64,000 bases of DNA. Origin: Pseudonocardia terrae (GTDB taxonomy: Bacteria; Actinomycetota; Actinomycetes; Mycobacteriales; Pseudonocardiaceae). The stretch's first letter is position 1; each line of letters begins with the position of its first letter. Below the pieces are notes generated by a model, which saw only the letters and a list, made by a program, of their open reading frames with translations, did no database searches and was not told the origin of the DNA. The position numbers and the translations under genes were made by a program. Where the stretch lies: positions 87,032 through 151,031 of the forward strand of contig NZ_JAJTTE010000011.1 in assembly GCF_021343995.1 (NCBI RefSeq), read 5' to 3'. Shown in pieces: positions 42,242 through 50,525 of the stretch.

Positions 42242-42913
42242 TCAGCCGGCGATGAGGATCAGCTCGACGAAGGTCCGACCGGAGACGGTCCGGGCGCAGG
42301 CCGTCGGGGTGAGTCCGGCGGCCCGGGCCAGGGCACACAACGCCACCGCGCCGACGCAGGCCCACGGCACCGCCTCGCCCGACCGGCCGTCCACGGCACC
42401 TTCCGTCCCGCGCTGTCCGCGACCGGTTGCGCGGACGGAGCCCGACCAGAGCTCGTGGGGTTCGGGCCCGGCTTCGACCAGTGCGGTCCCGCCCACGGCG
42501 AGCAGGGTGGCAACGCGGGCGAGGAGTCGGACGGGGTCGCCGCCGATGCCGATGTTGCCGTCGGCGAGGAGCACGTGCGCCCAGGTCCGCTCGCCCGGGA
42601 GCGGCCCGAACAGGTCGCGGTGCACCATCGCCGCACCCCGCCTGCGGCACAGCGCCCGGGCGACCCCTGAGCTGTCCACGCCGAGCGCGGGAACACCACG
42701 GGCGGCGAGCGCCGCGACCAGCCGGCCGGGTCCGCAGCCGAGGTCGAGGGTCGGTCCGGTGCACCGGTCGAGCAACCAGGCGTCGTCGGGTCCGGCGGCC
42801 GCCCGCCAGCGGGCGGCCTCCAGGGGCAGCGGCCGCCCGTCGTCGCGCACGAGCCCGCTCGTCCTTCCCGCGAGCAGGGAGTCGAACCCGTCGGCCCGAA
42901 GCGCGCTGGTCAC
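42242..42913 (-). CDS. Class I SAM-dependent methyltransferase
   Basis: A 223-residue cytoplasmic methyltransferase. The SAM-binding motif I is TLDLGCGPGRLVAALAARGV near residue 55, followed by the acidic end of strand 2 in VDSSGVARALC and LLADGNIGIGGDPVRLLARV for motif II-III. The GTG at 42913 overlaps the stop of the DUF2064 gene (GTGA), fixing the start. It ends the four-gene glycan operon that runs from the epimerase, so a methylated sugar or lipid is a reasonable product. The acceptor is not known. Confidence 0.83.
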   Translation of the reverse strand: MTSALRADGFDSLLAGRTSGLVRDDGRPLPLEAARWRAAAGPDDAWLLDRCTGPTLDLGCGPGRLVAALAARGVPALGVDSSGVARALCRRRGAAMVHRDLFGPLPGERTWAHVLLADGNIGIGGDPVRLLARVATLLAVGGTALVEAGPEPHELWSGSVRATGRGQRGTEGAVDGRSGEAVPWACVGAVALCALARAAGLTPTACARTVSGRTFVELILIAG

Positions 42914-43617
42914 CGGGCGGCGCCCGGGGCCGCCGTACGGAAGGCCGTCAGCCGCTCGACGGCGCGGGCGAACCGTGAGCCCGGGACCTCGGCCGCGACG
43001 GCACGGGCGTCCGCCGCGAGATCCACGTCGGTCAGCTCGGGCAGCAGGGCCACTCGCAGGCCCGCTGCACCGAGCGCGTGGAGCGTGCGCTCGCCCGTGT
43101 CGTCGCGGGACATCGGGACCTCGGCGACCGGGGCGACCGCACGGGGGTCGTTCAACCCGAGCGCCCACCAGCCGCCGTCGCGGGCGGGGCCGAGGACGGC
43201 GTCGGCGCCGCGCAGCCGGTCCAGACACTCGCCGAGCAGCAGGGCGTCGATCTGCGGCGTATCCATCCCGACCTGCAGCGTCGCGGCGCCGGGATGCCGT
43301 GCCGCGGCGGCGGTGTGCGCGGCCACGATGCGTTCGCCCAGACCCTCGCCGCGCTGCCGCGTCCGGTCGGTCCGGGCGAGCGCCCGGGCGAGTTCGACCC
43401 GCCGGGCGGCCCGGGAGAGCCGGCCGGTGAGGGCGACGAGGGTGCGTCCACCGGGTACGGCGGCGGTGGCCTCGAGCGTGTCGAGCAGGGCGGCCGCGGC
43501 GACGTCCGCGGCCTCCTCGGCCGTGGCCGGCGGGCAGAGGCGCGTCTTCACGCGACCGGGCTCCGGTGCCTTGGCCAGCACGATCAGCGTGGCCGTCACC
43601 GCCGTCAGCGCTGTCAT
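42910..43617 (-). CDS. DUF2064 / TIGR04282-type glycosyltransferase-like protein
   Basis: A 235-residue protein with a nucleotide-sugar-transferase fold. The N-terminal motif is LIVLAKAPEPGRVKTRLCPP, and the acidic centre LQVGMDTPQIDALLLGECLD and VLGPARDGGWWALGL are typical for DUF2064. Some members are annotated for arsenosugar synthesis, but nothing here shows arsenic. The ATG at 43617 overlaps the GT2 stop, and its own stop overlaps the methyltransferase start, so all three are coupled. It most likely transfers or activates a sugar in the same pathway. Confidence 0.85.
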   Translation of the reverse strand: MTALTAVTATLIVLAKAPEPGRVKTRLCPPATAEEAADVAAAALLDTLEATAAVPGGRTLVALTGRLSRAARRVELARALARTDRTRQRGEGLGERIVAAHTAAAARHPGAATLQVGMDTPQIDALLLGECLDRLRGADAVLGPARDGGWWALGLNDPRAVAPVAEVPMSRDDTGERTLHALGAAGLRVALLPELTDVDLAADARAVAAEVPGSRFARAVERLTAFRTAAPGAAR

Positions 43618-44261
43618 CGGAGGAGCCCCGCCATGTCCCGCACCGTGCGCGTGGTGCCGACGAGCGAGCCGGAGACCTTCGAGCGTCCGCCCGCGCGGCG
43701 GGCGTACCGCACCGGCGTCTCCTCGATCCGCCAGCCGGCCGCGCCCGCCCGCAGCAGGATTTCCAGCGGGTAGCCGTAGGCCCGGTCGACGATCCCGAGC
43801 CCGAGCAGCGCCGCGCGCCGGGCGACCCGGATCGGCGCGACATCGTGCACCGGCACCCCGCGACGGCGCAGCTCGGCCGCGATCAGCGCGTTCCCCGCGC
43901 GGGCGTGCCACGGCCAGCTACCCGGTTCCGGCATCCTCCGGCCGACGGCGAGGTCCACCCGGCCCGAGGCGACGGCGGCGGCCATCGCGGGCAGGACGGC
44001 GGCGTCGAGCGAGCCGTCCCCGTCGAGGACCGCGACCAGCTCGGCGCGGGCGTGCTCCAGTCCGGTGTGGACGGCGGCGCCGTAGCCCCGGCGGCCCTCG
44101 ACGACGACGGTGGCGCCGTGGGCCCGTGCCACCTGCGCGGTGCCGTCCGAGGACCCGTTGTCGACGACGAGGACGGGCCACCCTTCGGGCAGCGCGGCCA
44201 GCACTCGGGGCAGCGCCTCGGCCTCGTCGAGGCAGGGCAGGACGATTTCGACAGGATGCAC
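43614..44261 (-). CDS. Family 2 glycosyltransferase
   Basis: A 215-residue GT-A transferase without membrane helices. It opens VEIVLPCLDEAEALPRVLAA, then VLVVDNGSSDGTAQVARAHG and LVAVLDGDGSLDAAVLPAM, which provide the nucleotide- and metal-binding Asp residues. The later RRAGGRSKVSGSLVGTTRTV is shared with dolichol/polyprenyl-phosphate sugar synthases. It probably charges a lipid carrier for the GT-C-like protein encoded at the other edge of the module; this is inference. The gene starts 48 bases after the epimerase stop and overlaps DUF2064 by four bases. Confidence 0.85.
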   Translation of the reverse strand: MHPVEIVLPCLDEAEALPRVLAALPEGWPVLVVDNGSSDGTAQVARAHGATVVVEGRRGYGAAVHTGLEHARAELVAVLDGDGSLDAAVLPAMAAAVASGRVDLAVGRRMPEPGSWPWHARAGNALIAAELRRRGVPVHDVAPIRVARRAALLGLGIVDRAYGYPLEILLRAGAAGWRIEETPVRYARRAGGRSKVSGSLVGTTRTVRDMAGLLR

Positions 44262-44309
44262 ATTCCCGATCGTCGGTCCCGCAGGGCGAATCGGACCGGG
44301 TTCCGGTGC

Positions 44310-45386
44310 TTACCGATCGATGACGGCCGGGCGGGGGAGCGAGGCCGGCGCGCGCAGCGGGTCCGTCGCGAAGGCCGCCATCCCTTCGGCGAAGGCGACC
44401 CGAGCGCGGAAACCGAGCCGCTCCCGGGCGAACGCCGGATCGGCGACGACGTGTCGTACGTCCCCCGGCCGCGCACCCCCGACGACCCGCGGCTCCGGGC
44501 CTGCCATGGCCTTCGCCAGCTCCGTGGCGAGCTCCCCGACCGTGTGCGGCTCACCGGAGCAGACGTTGGCGGCGACGAACCCGTCGACCGGCGCGGTCAG
44601 GGCGGCCAGGTTGGCGGCGGCGACGTCGGTGACGTGCACGAAGTCGCGCCGCTGCCGACCGTCCTCCAGCACCCGCGGCGCTTCCCCGCGCTCGAGCGCG
44701 GACCGGAACAGCGACGCCACCCCGGCGTACGGGGTGTCGAAGGGCATCCGGGAGCCGTAGACGTTGTGGTAGCGCAGTGACCAGACCGCGCCGCCGGTCT
44801 GCCTCGCCCATGCGGCCGACAGGTGCTCCTGCGCCAGCTTCGTCGCGGCGTAGGTGCTGCGTGGGTCCGCCGGAGCGCTCTCGGGCACCAGGCCCGGGAC
44901 GAGCCCGCGCCCGCAGGCCGGGCACCGCGGTTCGAAGCGGCCGGCGTCGAGATCGACGGGGGCGCGCGGACCGGGCCGGACCGTGGCGTGTTCGATGCAG
45001 TCGTAGCGGCCCTCGCCGTAGACGACCATCGAACCCGCGAGCACCAGCCGGCCGATCCCCGCCCGGTGCATCTCGGCGAGCAGCACCGCCGTGCCCAGAT
45101 CGTTGTGGGAGGCGTACTCGGGCGCATCCGACGGATCGACACCATGGCCGACCATCGCGGCCTGGTGGCACACCGCGTCGATCCCGGACAGCAGCGGGCG
45201 TAGCACCTCCACGTCCCGGACGTCTCCGTGGACGAACCGGTGCCCCCGGGTCCACGGCGGCACCTCCCCGCCGTGGGCTTGGGGCACCAGGGCGTCGAGC
45301 ACGACGACCTCGTGGCCGTCGGCGGCCAGCAGGTCGGCGACGTGCGACCCGATGAACCCGGCGCCGCCGGTGACGAGAACGCGCAC
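44310..45386 (-). CDS. NAD-dependent sugar-nucleotide epimerase/dehydratase with Cys insertion
   Basis: A 358-residue extended SDR. The NAD loop VLVTGGAGFIGSHVADLLA is at the very N-terminus. The catalytic Tyr-Lys pair is in RSTYAATKLAQEHL, and a Ser lies in LAGSMVVYGEG. Between them is an insertion with a CPxCG knuckle (RFEPRCPACGRGLVPG), known in a subgroup of such enzymes. The GTG at 45386 follows a TACGGT box (45400-45395) by eight bases, so I prefer it to longer starts. It is the first gene of the four-gene operon and would make the sugar nucleotide used downstream. The exact sugar is unknown. Confidence 0.85.
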   Translation of the reverse strand: MRVLVTGGAGFIGSHVADLLAADGHEVVVLDALVPQAHGGEVPPWTRGHRFVHGDVRDVEVLRPLLSGIDAVCHQAAMVGHGVDPSDAPEYASHNDLGTAVLLAEMHRAGIGRLVLAGSMVVYGEGRYDCIEHATVRPGPRAPVDLDAGRFEPRCPACGRGLVPGLVPESAPADPRSTYAATKLAQEHLSAAWARQTGGAVWSLRYHNVYGSRMPFDTPYAGVASLFRSALERGEAPRVLEDGRQRRDFVHVTDVAAANLAALTAPVDGFVAANVCSGEPHTVGELATELAKAMAGPEPRVVGGARPGDVRHVVADPAFARERLGFRARVAFAEGMAAFATDPLRAPASLPRPAVIDR

Positions 45387-45542
45387 GGTCTCCGACCGTA
45401 GGGCGCCGCCGGGACGCGGGTGCGCCGTCGTCATCGCTCCGTAAGGAGTGCCCTCCGATAGCACACCGGTCGCCGAGGGATCGGCGTCGATGCGAACGCG
45501 TCACGTCATCGTCAGTAGCACGGCGAGAATCCCCGTCACACC

Positions 45543-46001
45543 ATGGCGGCGGCCATCACCAGGGAGGAACCGGGGCAACGCCGTGAAGGCGCGCAGGAGA
45601 CCTACCTTCGCGCCTTCACGGCGTTGCCCCGGTTCGCGGCCGACGCGCCGGCCCGCCTCTGGCTGCTGTCGATCGCCCGCCGGGTCGCGGCCGACGACGT
45701 GCGCCGGGCGCGACGCCGGCCCCGGGCGGACGCCGTCGCGGAGTGGGAGGACCTGGGCGGGCTGCCCGGACTCGCCCAGCGGTCCGCCGAGGGTGAGGTG
45801 TTGCTGCGCGCGGTCGTCGCCGCCCTCGACCCCGAGCGGCGCGAGGCGTTCGTGCTGACCCAGATGCTCGACCTGGGCTACGGCGAGGCCGCCGAGGTCT
45901 GCGGGTGTCCGATCGGGACGATCCGCTCCCGGGTCTCGCGAGCCAGGGAGGACCTGGCTGCGGCCCTGGAGGTCCGACCGCGCAGGCGTCGCGAGGCCTG
46001 A
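45543..46001 (+). pseudogene. 5'-truncated ECF sigma-factor gene
   Basis: The frame encodes most of a sigma-70 family factor: end of region 2 (QETYLRAFTALPRFA; LWLLSIARRVAADDVRR) and region 4 (VVAALDPERREAFVLTQMLD; GCPIGTIRSRVSRAREDL). The first part of region 2, about 40 residues that should precede AQETYLRAF, is absent. In its place lies the left arm of a 27-bp perfect inverted repeat whose right arm is the coding sequence for YLRAFTALPRF. The truncation therefore coincides with a fold-back rearrangement. The remaining 152-residue product is unlikely to be a working sigma factor. Confidence 0.65.
45567..45635. repeat. 27-bp perfect inverted repeat with 15-base loop
   Basis: Arms are 45567-45593 and 45609-45635, identical over all 27 bases when one is inverted (left arm begins GAACCGGGGCAACGCC). 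The loop is 45594-45608. The right arm is part of the sigma-factor coding sequence. Such a long perfect palindrome inside a gene is far beyond chance and points to an inverted duplication. Confidence 0.92.
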
Positions 46002-46111
46002 CGCACCCCACGTTCTTCGACCCGCGGTAGAACTTGCGCGACGCGGTGCCTAGGGTCGCGGTCGTCCGGCCCGCACGATCGTCGAGGCGGCGACCGGCTC
46101 CTGGAGTGAGG

Positions 46112-48334
46112 ATGACGATCACGCCGACGACCACGACCCCGGACGCGCCGACCGCGGACCGCACCGTGGAGCTCATGATCGGCGGGATGACCTGCGCGGC
46201 CTGCGTCGGGCGGGTGGAGCGCAAGCTCGGCAAGCTCGAGGGCGTGCGGGCGGCGGTGAACCTGGCCACCGAGCGCGCCCTGGTCAGCGCGCCCCCCGGG
46301 GTGGACGACGCCCGGCTCGTCGAGACCGTGGAGAAGGCCGGGTATTCGGCACGGGTCGTCGAAGCGGCGGCGGACCCGGAGCCGGACGGGCCGGACACCC
46401 TGCGGGCGCTGCGGATCCGGCTGACCGTCGCGCTGGTCCTGTTCGTGCCGCTCGCCGACTTGTCACTGGCGATGTCGCTGGTGCCCTCGCTGCGCTTCCC
46501 GTTCTGGCAGCTCGTGGTGGCCGTGCTCGCCCTGCCGGTGGTCGGCTGGGCGGCCTGGCCCTTCCATGCCGCCGCGGTGCGCAACCTGCGTCACGGCACC
46601 ACGTCGATGGACACGCTCGTCTCGCTCGGGGTGCTCGCCGCGACCGCCTGGTCGCTCGGTGGCCTGATCGCGACCGCCGGCCGGCCGCCCGTCGCTGCCG
46701 GTTGGCAGGCGGTGCTGCACCCCACCGGCCCGCTCTACCTGGAGGTCGCGGCGGGAGTGACGGCGTTCGTGCTGGCCGGGCGGTACTTCGAGGCCAGGGC
46801 CCGGCGCCGGGCCGGCGGGGTGATGCGGGCGCTCGCCCTGTTGCGTCCCGACGAGGTGACGCTGCTCGACGGCGGGGCGGAGCACCGGGTCCCGGCGAGC
46901 CTGCTGCGGGGCGGGGACCGCTTCCTCGTCCGCCCCGGTGAGCGGATCGCGGTCGACGGCACCGTGGAGTCCGGCCTCGCGGCCGTCGACACCAGTGCGA
47001 TGACCGGGGAGCCGGTGCCGGTGGAGGCCGGGCCCGGGGCCACGGTCCTGGGCGGCACCATCGCCACCGGTGGACGGCTGGTCGTGCGGGCCGACCGGGT
47101 CGGGTCGGACACCCGGCTCGGCCGGATGGTCGCCGCCGTCGAGCGGGCGCAGGCGGAGAAGTCCGCGACCCAGCGGCTCGTGGACCGGATCTCCTCGGTC
47201 TTCGTGCCCGCGGTGCTCCTGATCGCCGCGGGCACCCTCGTGGGGTGGCTGCTGACCGACGGCGGTACCCAGCAGGCCCTGGCCGCCGCCGTCGCGGTGG
47301 TCATCATCGCGTGTCCGTGCGCGCTGGGGCTCGCCACGCCGACCGCGCTGATGGTGGCCTCCGGGCGGGGCGCCGAGCTCGGCATCTTCGTCAAGGGGCA
47401 CCGGGCGTTGGAGACGGTCCGGGCGGTCGACACGGTGGTGCTGGACAAGACCGGGACCCTCACCGAGGGCCGGATGCGGGTGATCGAGGTGGCCTGCGCC
47501 GCGGGGGTCGACGAGGCCGAGCTGGTGTGCCGCGCCGGAGCCGTCGAGCGTGGCTCCGAGCACGCGATCGCGCGGGCGATCGTCGAGTACGCAGGTGAGG
47601 ACCTGCCCGAGGTCGTGAACTTCGCGGCCGAGCCGGGCCTCGGTGCCCGCGGGACGGTCGACGGCGTCGAGGTGGCCGTCGGCCGCCCCGGCACGCTGCC
47701 CGACGAGCTGACCGACGTGGTCGCGGAGTGGGAACGGGCCGGGCGCACCGTCGTCACGGTGACCGTGGTGGACGACGTCGCCGGGGCGTTCGCGTTGGAG
47801 GACCCGGTGCCCGAGGCGTCCCGGCTCGCGGTCGCCGGGCTGCGGGCCCGTGGGCTGCGGCCGGTCCTGCTGACGGGCGACTCGGAGGCCGCGGCCCGTG
47901 GCGTCGCCGAGACGGTGGGGATCGACGAGGTCCACGCCAGGGTCCTGCCGGACGACAAGGTCGCCCTCATCGCCCGGCTGCGGGCGCAGGGCCAGGTCGT
48001 TGCGATGGTGGGCGACGGGGTCAACGACGCCGCCGCCCTCGCCGAGGCCGACCTCGGCATCGCCGTCGGTTCCGGGACCGACGTCGCGCTGGAGGCCGCC
48101 GACCTCGTCCTGGTCCGGGACGATCTGCGCGCGCTGGTGTCCGCGATCGACCTGGCCCGCTCGACCCTGGGCACGATCCGGGGGAACTTGGTGTGGGCCT
48201 TCGGCTACAACGTCGCCGCCCTCCCGCTGGCGGCAGCGGGACTGCTCAACCCGTTGCTCGCCGGCGCGGCGATGGCCCTGTCCTCGCTGCTGGTGGTGAC
48301 CAACAGCCTGCGGCTGCGCAACGCGGCGCGCTGA
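46112..48334 (+). CDS. Copper-type heavy-metal translocating P-type ATPase
   Basis: A 740-residue P1B-type ATPase of the CopA/CtpA kind that pumps monovalent copper (or silver) out across the membrane. An N-terminal heavy-metal domain has GGMTCAACVGRVERKLGKLE near residue 25. The transport site is IIACPCALGLATPTALMV. The phosphorylation motif is VVLDKTGTLTEG, the actuator loop contains AMTGEPVPVE, and the hinge is VAMVGDGVNDAAALAEADLG. All catalytic motifs are intact. The ATG at 46112 has GGAGTGAGG just upstream; the frame is open from 46034. It converges on the CopD-CtaG fusion gene, a copper-linked neighbour, with 35 bases between the stops. Confidence 0.92.
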   Translation: MTITPTTTTPDAPTADRTVELMIGGMTCAACVGRVERKLGKLEGVRAAVNLATERALVSAPPGVDDARLVETVEKAGYSARVVEAAADPEPDGPDTLRALRIRLTVALVLFVPLADLSLAMSLVPSLRFPFWQLVVAVLALPVVGWAAWPFHAAAVRNLRHGTTSMDTLVSLGVLAATAWSLGGLIATAGRPPVAAGWQAVLHPTGPLYLEVAAGVTAFVLAGRYFEARARRRAGGVMRALALLRPDEVTLLDGGAEHRVPASLLRGGDRFLVRPGERIAVDGTVESGLAAVDTSAMTGEPVPVEAGPGATVLGGTIATGGRLVVRADRVGSDTRLGRMVAAVERAQAEKSATQRLVDRISSVFVPAVLLIAAGTLVGWLLTDGGTQQALAAAVAVVIIACPCALGLATPTALMVASGRGAELGIFVKGHRALETVRAVDTVVLDKTGTLTEGRMRVIEVACAAGVDEAELVCRAGAVERGSEHAIARAIVEYAGEDLPEVVNFAAEPGLGARGTVDGVEVAVGRPGTLPDELTDVVAEWERAGRTVVTVTVVDDVAGAFALEDPVPEASRLAVAGLRARGLRPVLLTGDSEAAARGVAETVGIDEVHARVLPDDKVALIARLRAQGQVVAMVGDGVNDAAALAEADLGIAVGSGTDVALEAADLVLVRDDLRALVSAIDLARSTLGTIRGNLVWAFGYNVAALPLAAAGLLNPLLAGAAMALSSLLVVTNSLRLRNAAR

Positions 48335-48369
48335 ACAGTTCGGCCCGCTGACTCCTCCCGGTCCGCCGG

Positions 48370-50364
48370 TCAGCGCCTGCCCTGGGCCAGCCGGGCGAGC
48401 ATCTCGTTGTAGGCGCGCAGCTCGACGTCGTCGTCGCGTTCCTCGCGACGGTCGTGCCGTGCGGCGACCCGCTCGTCCTCGCGGGACCACTGCATCAGCA
48501 GCGCGATCACGACCAGCAGCATCGGCACCTCCCCGGTCGCCCAGGCGATGCCGCCGCCGACCTTCTGGTCGGCCAGGAGATCCGGGAGCCAGGGCAGGGC
48601 CAGCGAGCGGTAGAAGTTGCCGCCGATGAGGCTGTCCGTGCTCATCAGCGCGATGCCGAAGAAGGCGTGGAAGGGCATCGCGGCGAGCAGGACCGCGAGC
48701 CGGCCCAGGTGCGGTAGCCGGACCGGCGCGCGATCCACGCCGATCAGCGGCCAGAAGAACAGGTAGCCGACCGCCAGGAAGTGGATGTTCATCAGCTGGT
48801 GCGCCCAGTGGAAGCGCAGCGCCGCCTCGAACAGCGAGGTGAAGTACAGGACGTAGAACGAGCCGACGAACAGCGTCAGCGTGATCAGCGGGTGGGTGAG
48901 CACGCGGGCGACCGGCGACTCGACCGCCGCGACCACCCACTCCCGCGGGCCCGGCGGTCTCCCGCGACCGGCCGGGCGCAGCGCCCGCAGCGCCAACGTG
49001 ACCGGCCCGCCCAGCGCGAGCAGGACCGGGGCCAGCATGTTCAGCGACATGTGACTGATCATGTGGACGCTGAACATCCCGGGGGAGAACCGGCCGATCC
49101 CCGAGGAGGTCGACAGCTCCACCACGACCCACCCGCAGACCCAGGCCGCGGTGCGTCCCCGGGCCCAGGTGTCGCCCCGGGCGCGCAGGACACGGACGCC
49201 GTGGACGTAGGACGCGACCGCCGCCACCGCGACGAGGGTGAAGAGGATGTTGACGCGCCAGTCCAGCAGGGCCCGCAGCGCCGAGAACGGGGCGGGCAGG
49301 TCGTAGCCGACCAGGACCTCGCCGTCGGTGTCGATCCGGGCCAGGAAGCGGGGCGGCACCGAGTGCGCCATCGCACCGGCGACCACCACGGCGAGTCCGC
49401 TCAGCGCGGCGAGCGGGACGAGACCGCGCCGTCGGCGCCCGAGGACGACCCAGCCGACGGCGGCGAACACCACGAGGCCGGCCTGCACCAGCTGCCAGCG
49501 CCCCCAGGCGGTGCCGGTCAGCGATCCCGGGATCACCAGGAGCAGCCCGAGGACGACGCTCGACAGCAGCCACGCGAGCCCGGCGCAGGTCAGCAGCAGC
49601 CGGGCGCGCCGCCACACGACGCCGTCGAGGCGTGCTCCGTGGCGGTGGTGCAGGACCAGCGCGGTGAGCACACCGAGCCACACGGCCAGCCCCACGGCTT
49701 GCAGCGCGCCCGTGTCCGTGGCCCAGTCGTGCCCGCGCCCGACCGCCGCCTGTCCGACCGCGGGCGGGGGCAGCAGCGATGCGGCCGCGACCGCGGCGAG
49801 CACCGCGGCGACCCGCCAGCTCACGGTCCAGAGACAGCCGAGGGCGACCACGCAGAACCCGACGCCCGTGAGGAACCAGCCCATCGGCTCCTCGAGCGCC
49901 GCGAACGTGCCGAGCAGATCCGGCCCGGTCAGCACATCGGTCAGGGCGGCCCCGGACAGGTCGGCCGCGTTCGCCACCGCGAGCAGCAACGCACCGACCC
50001 CGGCCACCGCCGCCGACCATCCGGCACGGCGAACGGCCCGGTAGCCGTCCACCGACACCGTGCCCGCCAGGTCCCCGGACCCGTGCGCGGGGCTGAGGAA
50101 GGCGGCGTAGAGGAGGGATCCCAGCGCGACCGCCGAGGCCACGGTCACCACCGTTCGCAACGCCGCCACCAGGACCTGGATGCCTGTCGCCGCGATCGGG
50201 ATCCCCAGCCGCGGGTACATGCCGGTGTCGAGCAGGTTCGCCGCCGCAGCGAGCACCGCCAGCACGGCCACGGCCGCCACGCCGAGGAGCACGGTCGTGC
50301 CGGCGCCTCCCGCCGTCGTCCTGCGTGTCGCTTCCTCCGGCCGGGTCCGGTCGCCGTCGTACAC
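48370..50364 (-). CDS. CopD copper-resistance domain fused to CtaG cytochrome oxidase assembly domain
   Basis: A 664-residue membrane protein with about 14-16 helices. The N-terminal half (to about 330) is CopD-like (LGSLLYAAFLSPAHG; LQAVGLAVWLGVLTALVLHH; WGRWQLVQAGLVVFAAVGWV). The C-terminal half is a caa3-type CtaG domain (FSVHMISHMSLNMLAPVLLA; FHWAHQLMNIHFLAVGYLFF; MPFHAFFGIALMSTD) with His and Met residues suited to copper. This fusion is common in actinobacteria and would pass copper to cytochrome oxidase. The GTG at 50364 follows GAGGAG by three bases; longer frames upstream lack hydrophobic character. The final 50 residues are charged and cytoplasmic. Confidence 0.88.
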   Translation of the reverse strand: MYDGDRTRPEEATRRTTAGGAGTTVLLGVAAVAVLAVLAAAANLLDTGMYPRLGIPIAATGIQVLVAALRTVVTVASAVALGSLLYAAFLSPAHGSGDLAGTVSVDGYRAVRRAGWSAAVAGVGALLLAVANAADLSGAALTDVLTGPDLLGTFAALEEPMGWFLTGVGFCVVALGCLWTVSWRVAAVLAAVAAASLLPPPAVGQAAVGRGHDWATDTGALQAVGLAVWLGVLTALVLHHRHGARLDGVVWRRARLLLTCAGLAWLLSSVVLGLLLVIPGSLTGTAWGRWQLVQAGLVVFAAVGWVVLGRRRRGLVPLAALSGLAVVVAGAMAHSVPPRFLARIDTDGEVLVGYDLPAPFSALRALLDWRVNILFTLVAVAAVASYVHGVRVLRARGDTWARGRTAAWVCGWVVVELSTSSGIGRFSPGMFSVHMISHMSLNMLAPVLLALGGPVTLALRALRPAGRGRPPGPREWVVAAVESPVARVLTHPLITLTLFVGSFYVLYFTSLFEAALRFHWAHQLMNIHFLAVGYLFFWPLIGVDRAPVRLPHLGRLAVLLAAMPFHAFFGIALMSTDSLIGGNFYRSLALPWLPDLLADQKVGGGIAWATGEVPMLLVVIALLMQWSREDERVAARHDRREERDDDVELRAYNEMLARLAQGRR

Positions 50365-50525
50365 GTGCTCCTCGCTTCTCCTGCCTGGTCCGAGACCTCG
50401 CCGGCCGGTGTGATTCAGACGGACGACCGCCGGTCGGCACGCCGCAGAGCCCCGAGCGGCCGGCGATCGCCCATGGCACTGGTCGTCGGGACACGGGCCG
50501 TGGTTCCCGTCAGGACAGGGGTGAC

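Noticed and set aside
42910..43911. Long upstream extension of the DUF2064 frame
   Set aside because: The part before 43617 is out-of-frame GT2 sequence; ATGA overlap and the conserved LIVLAKAPEPGR start define the gene.
46463..50494. 1343-codon minus-strand open frame
   Set aside because: It runs antisense through the copper ATPase and out of frame through CopD-CtaG. Long stop-free frames are normal in DNA this rich in G+C.
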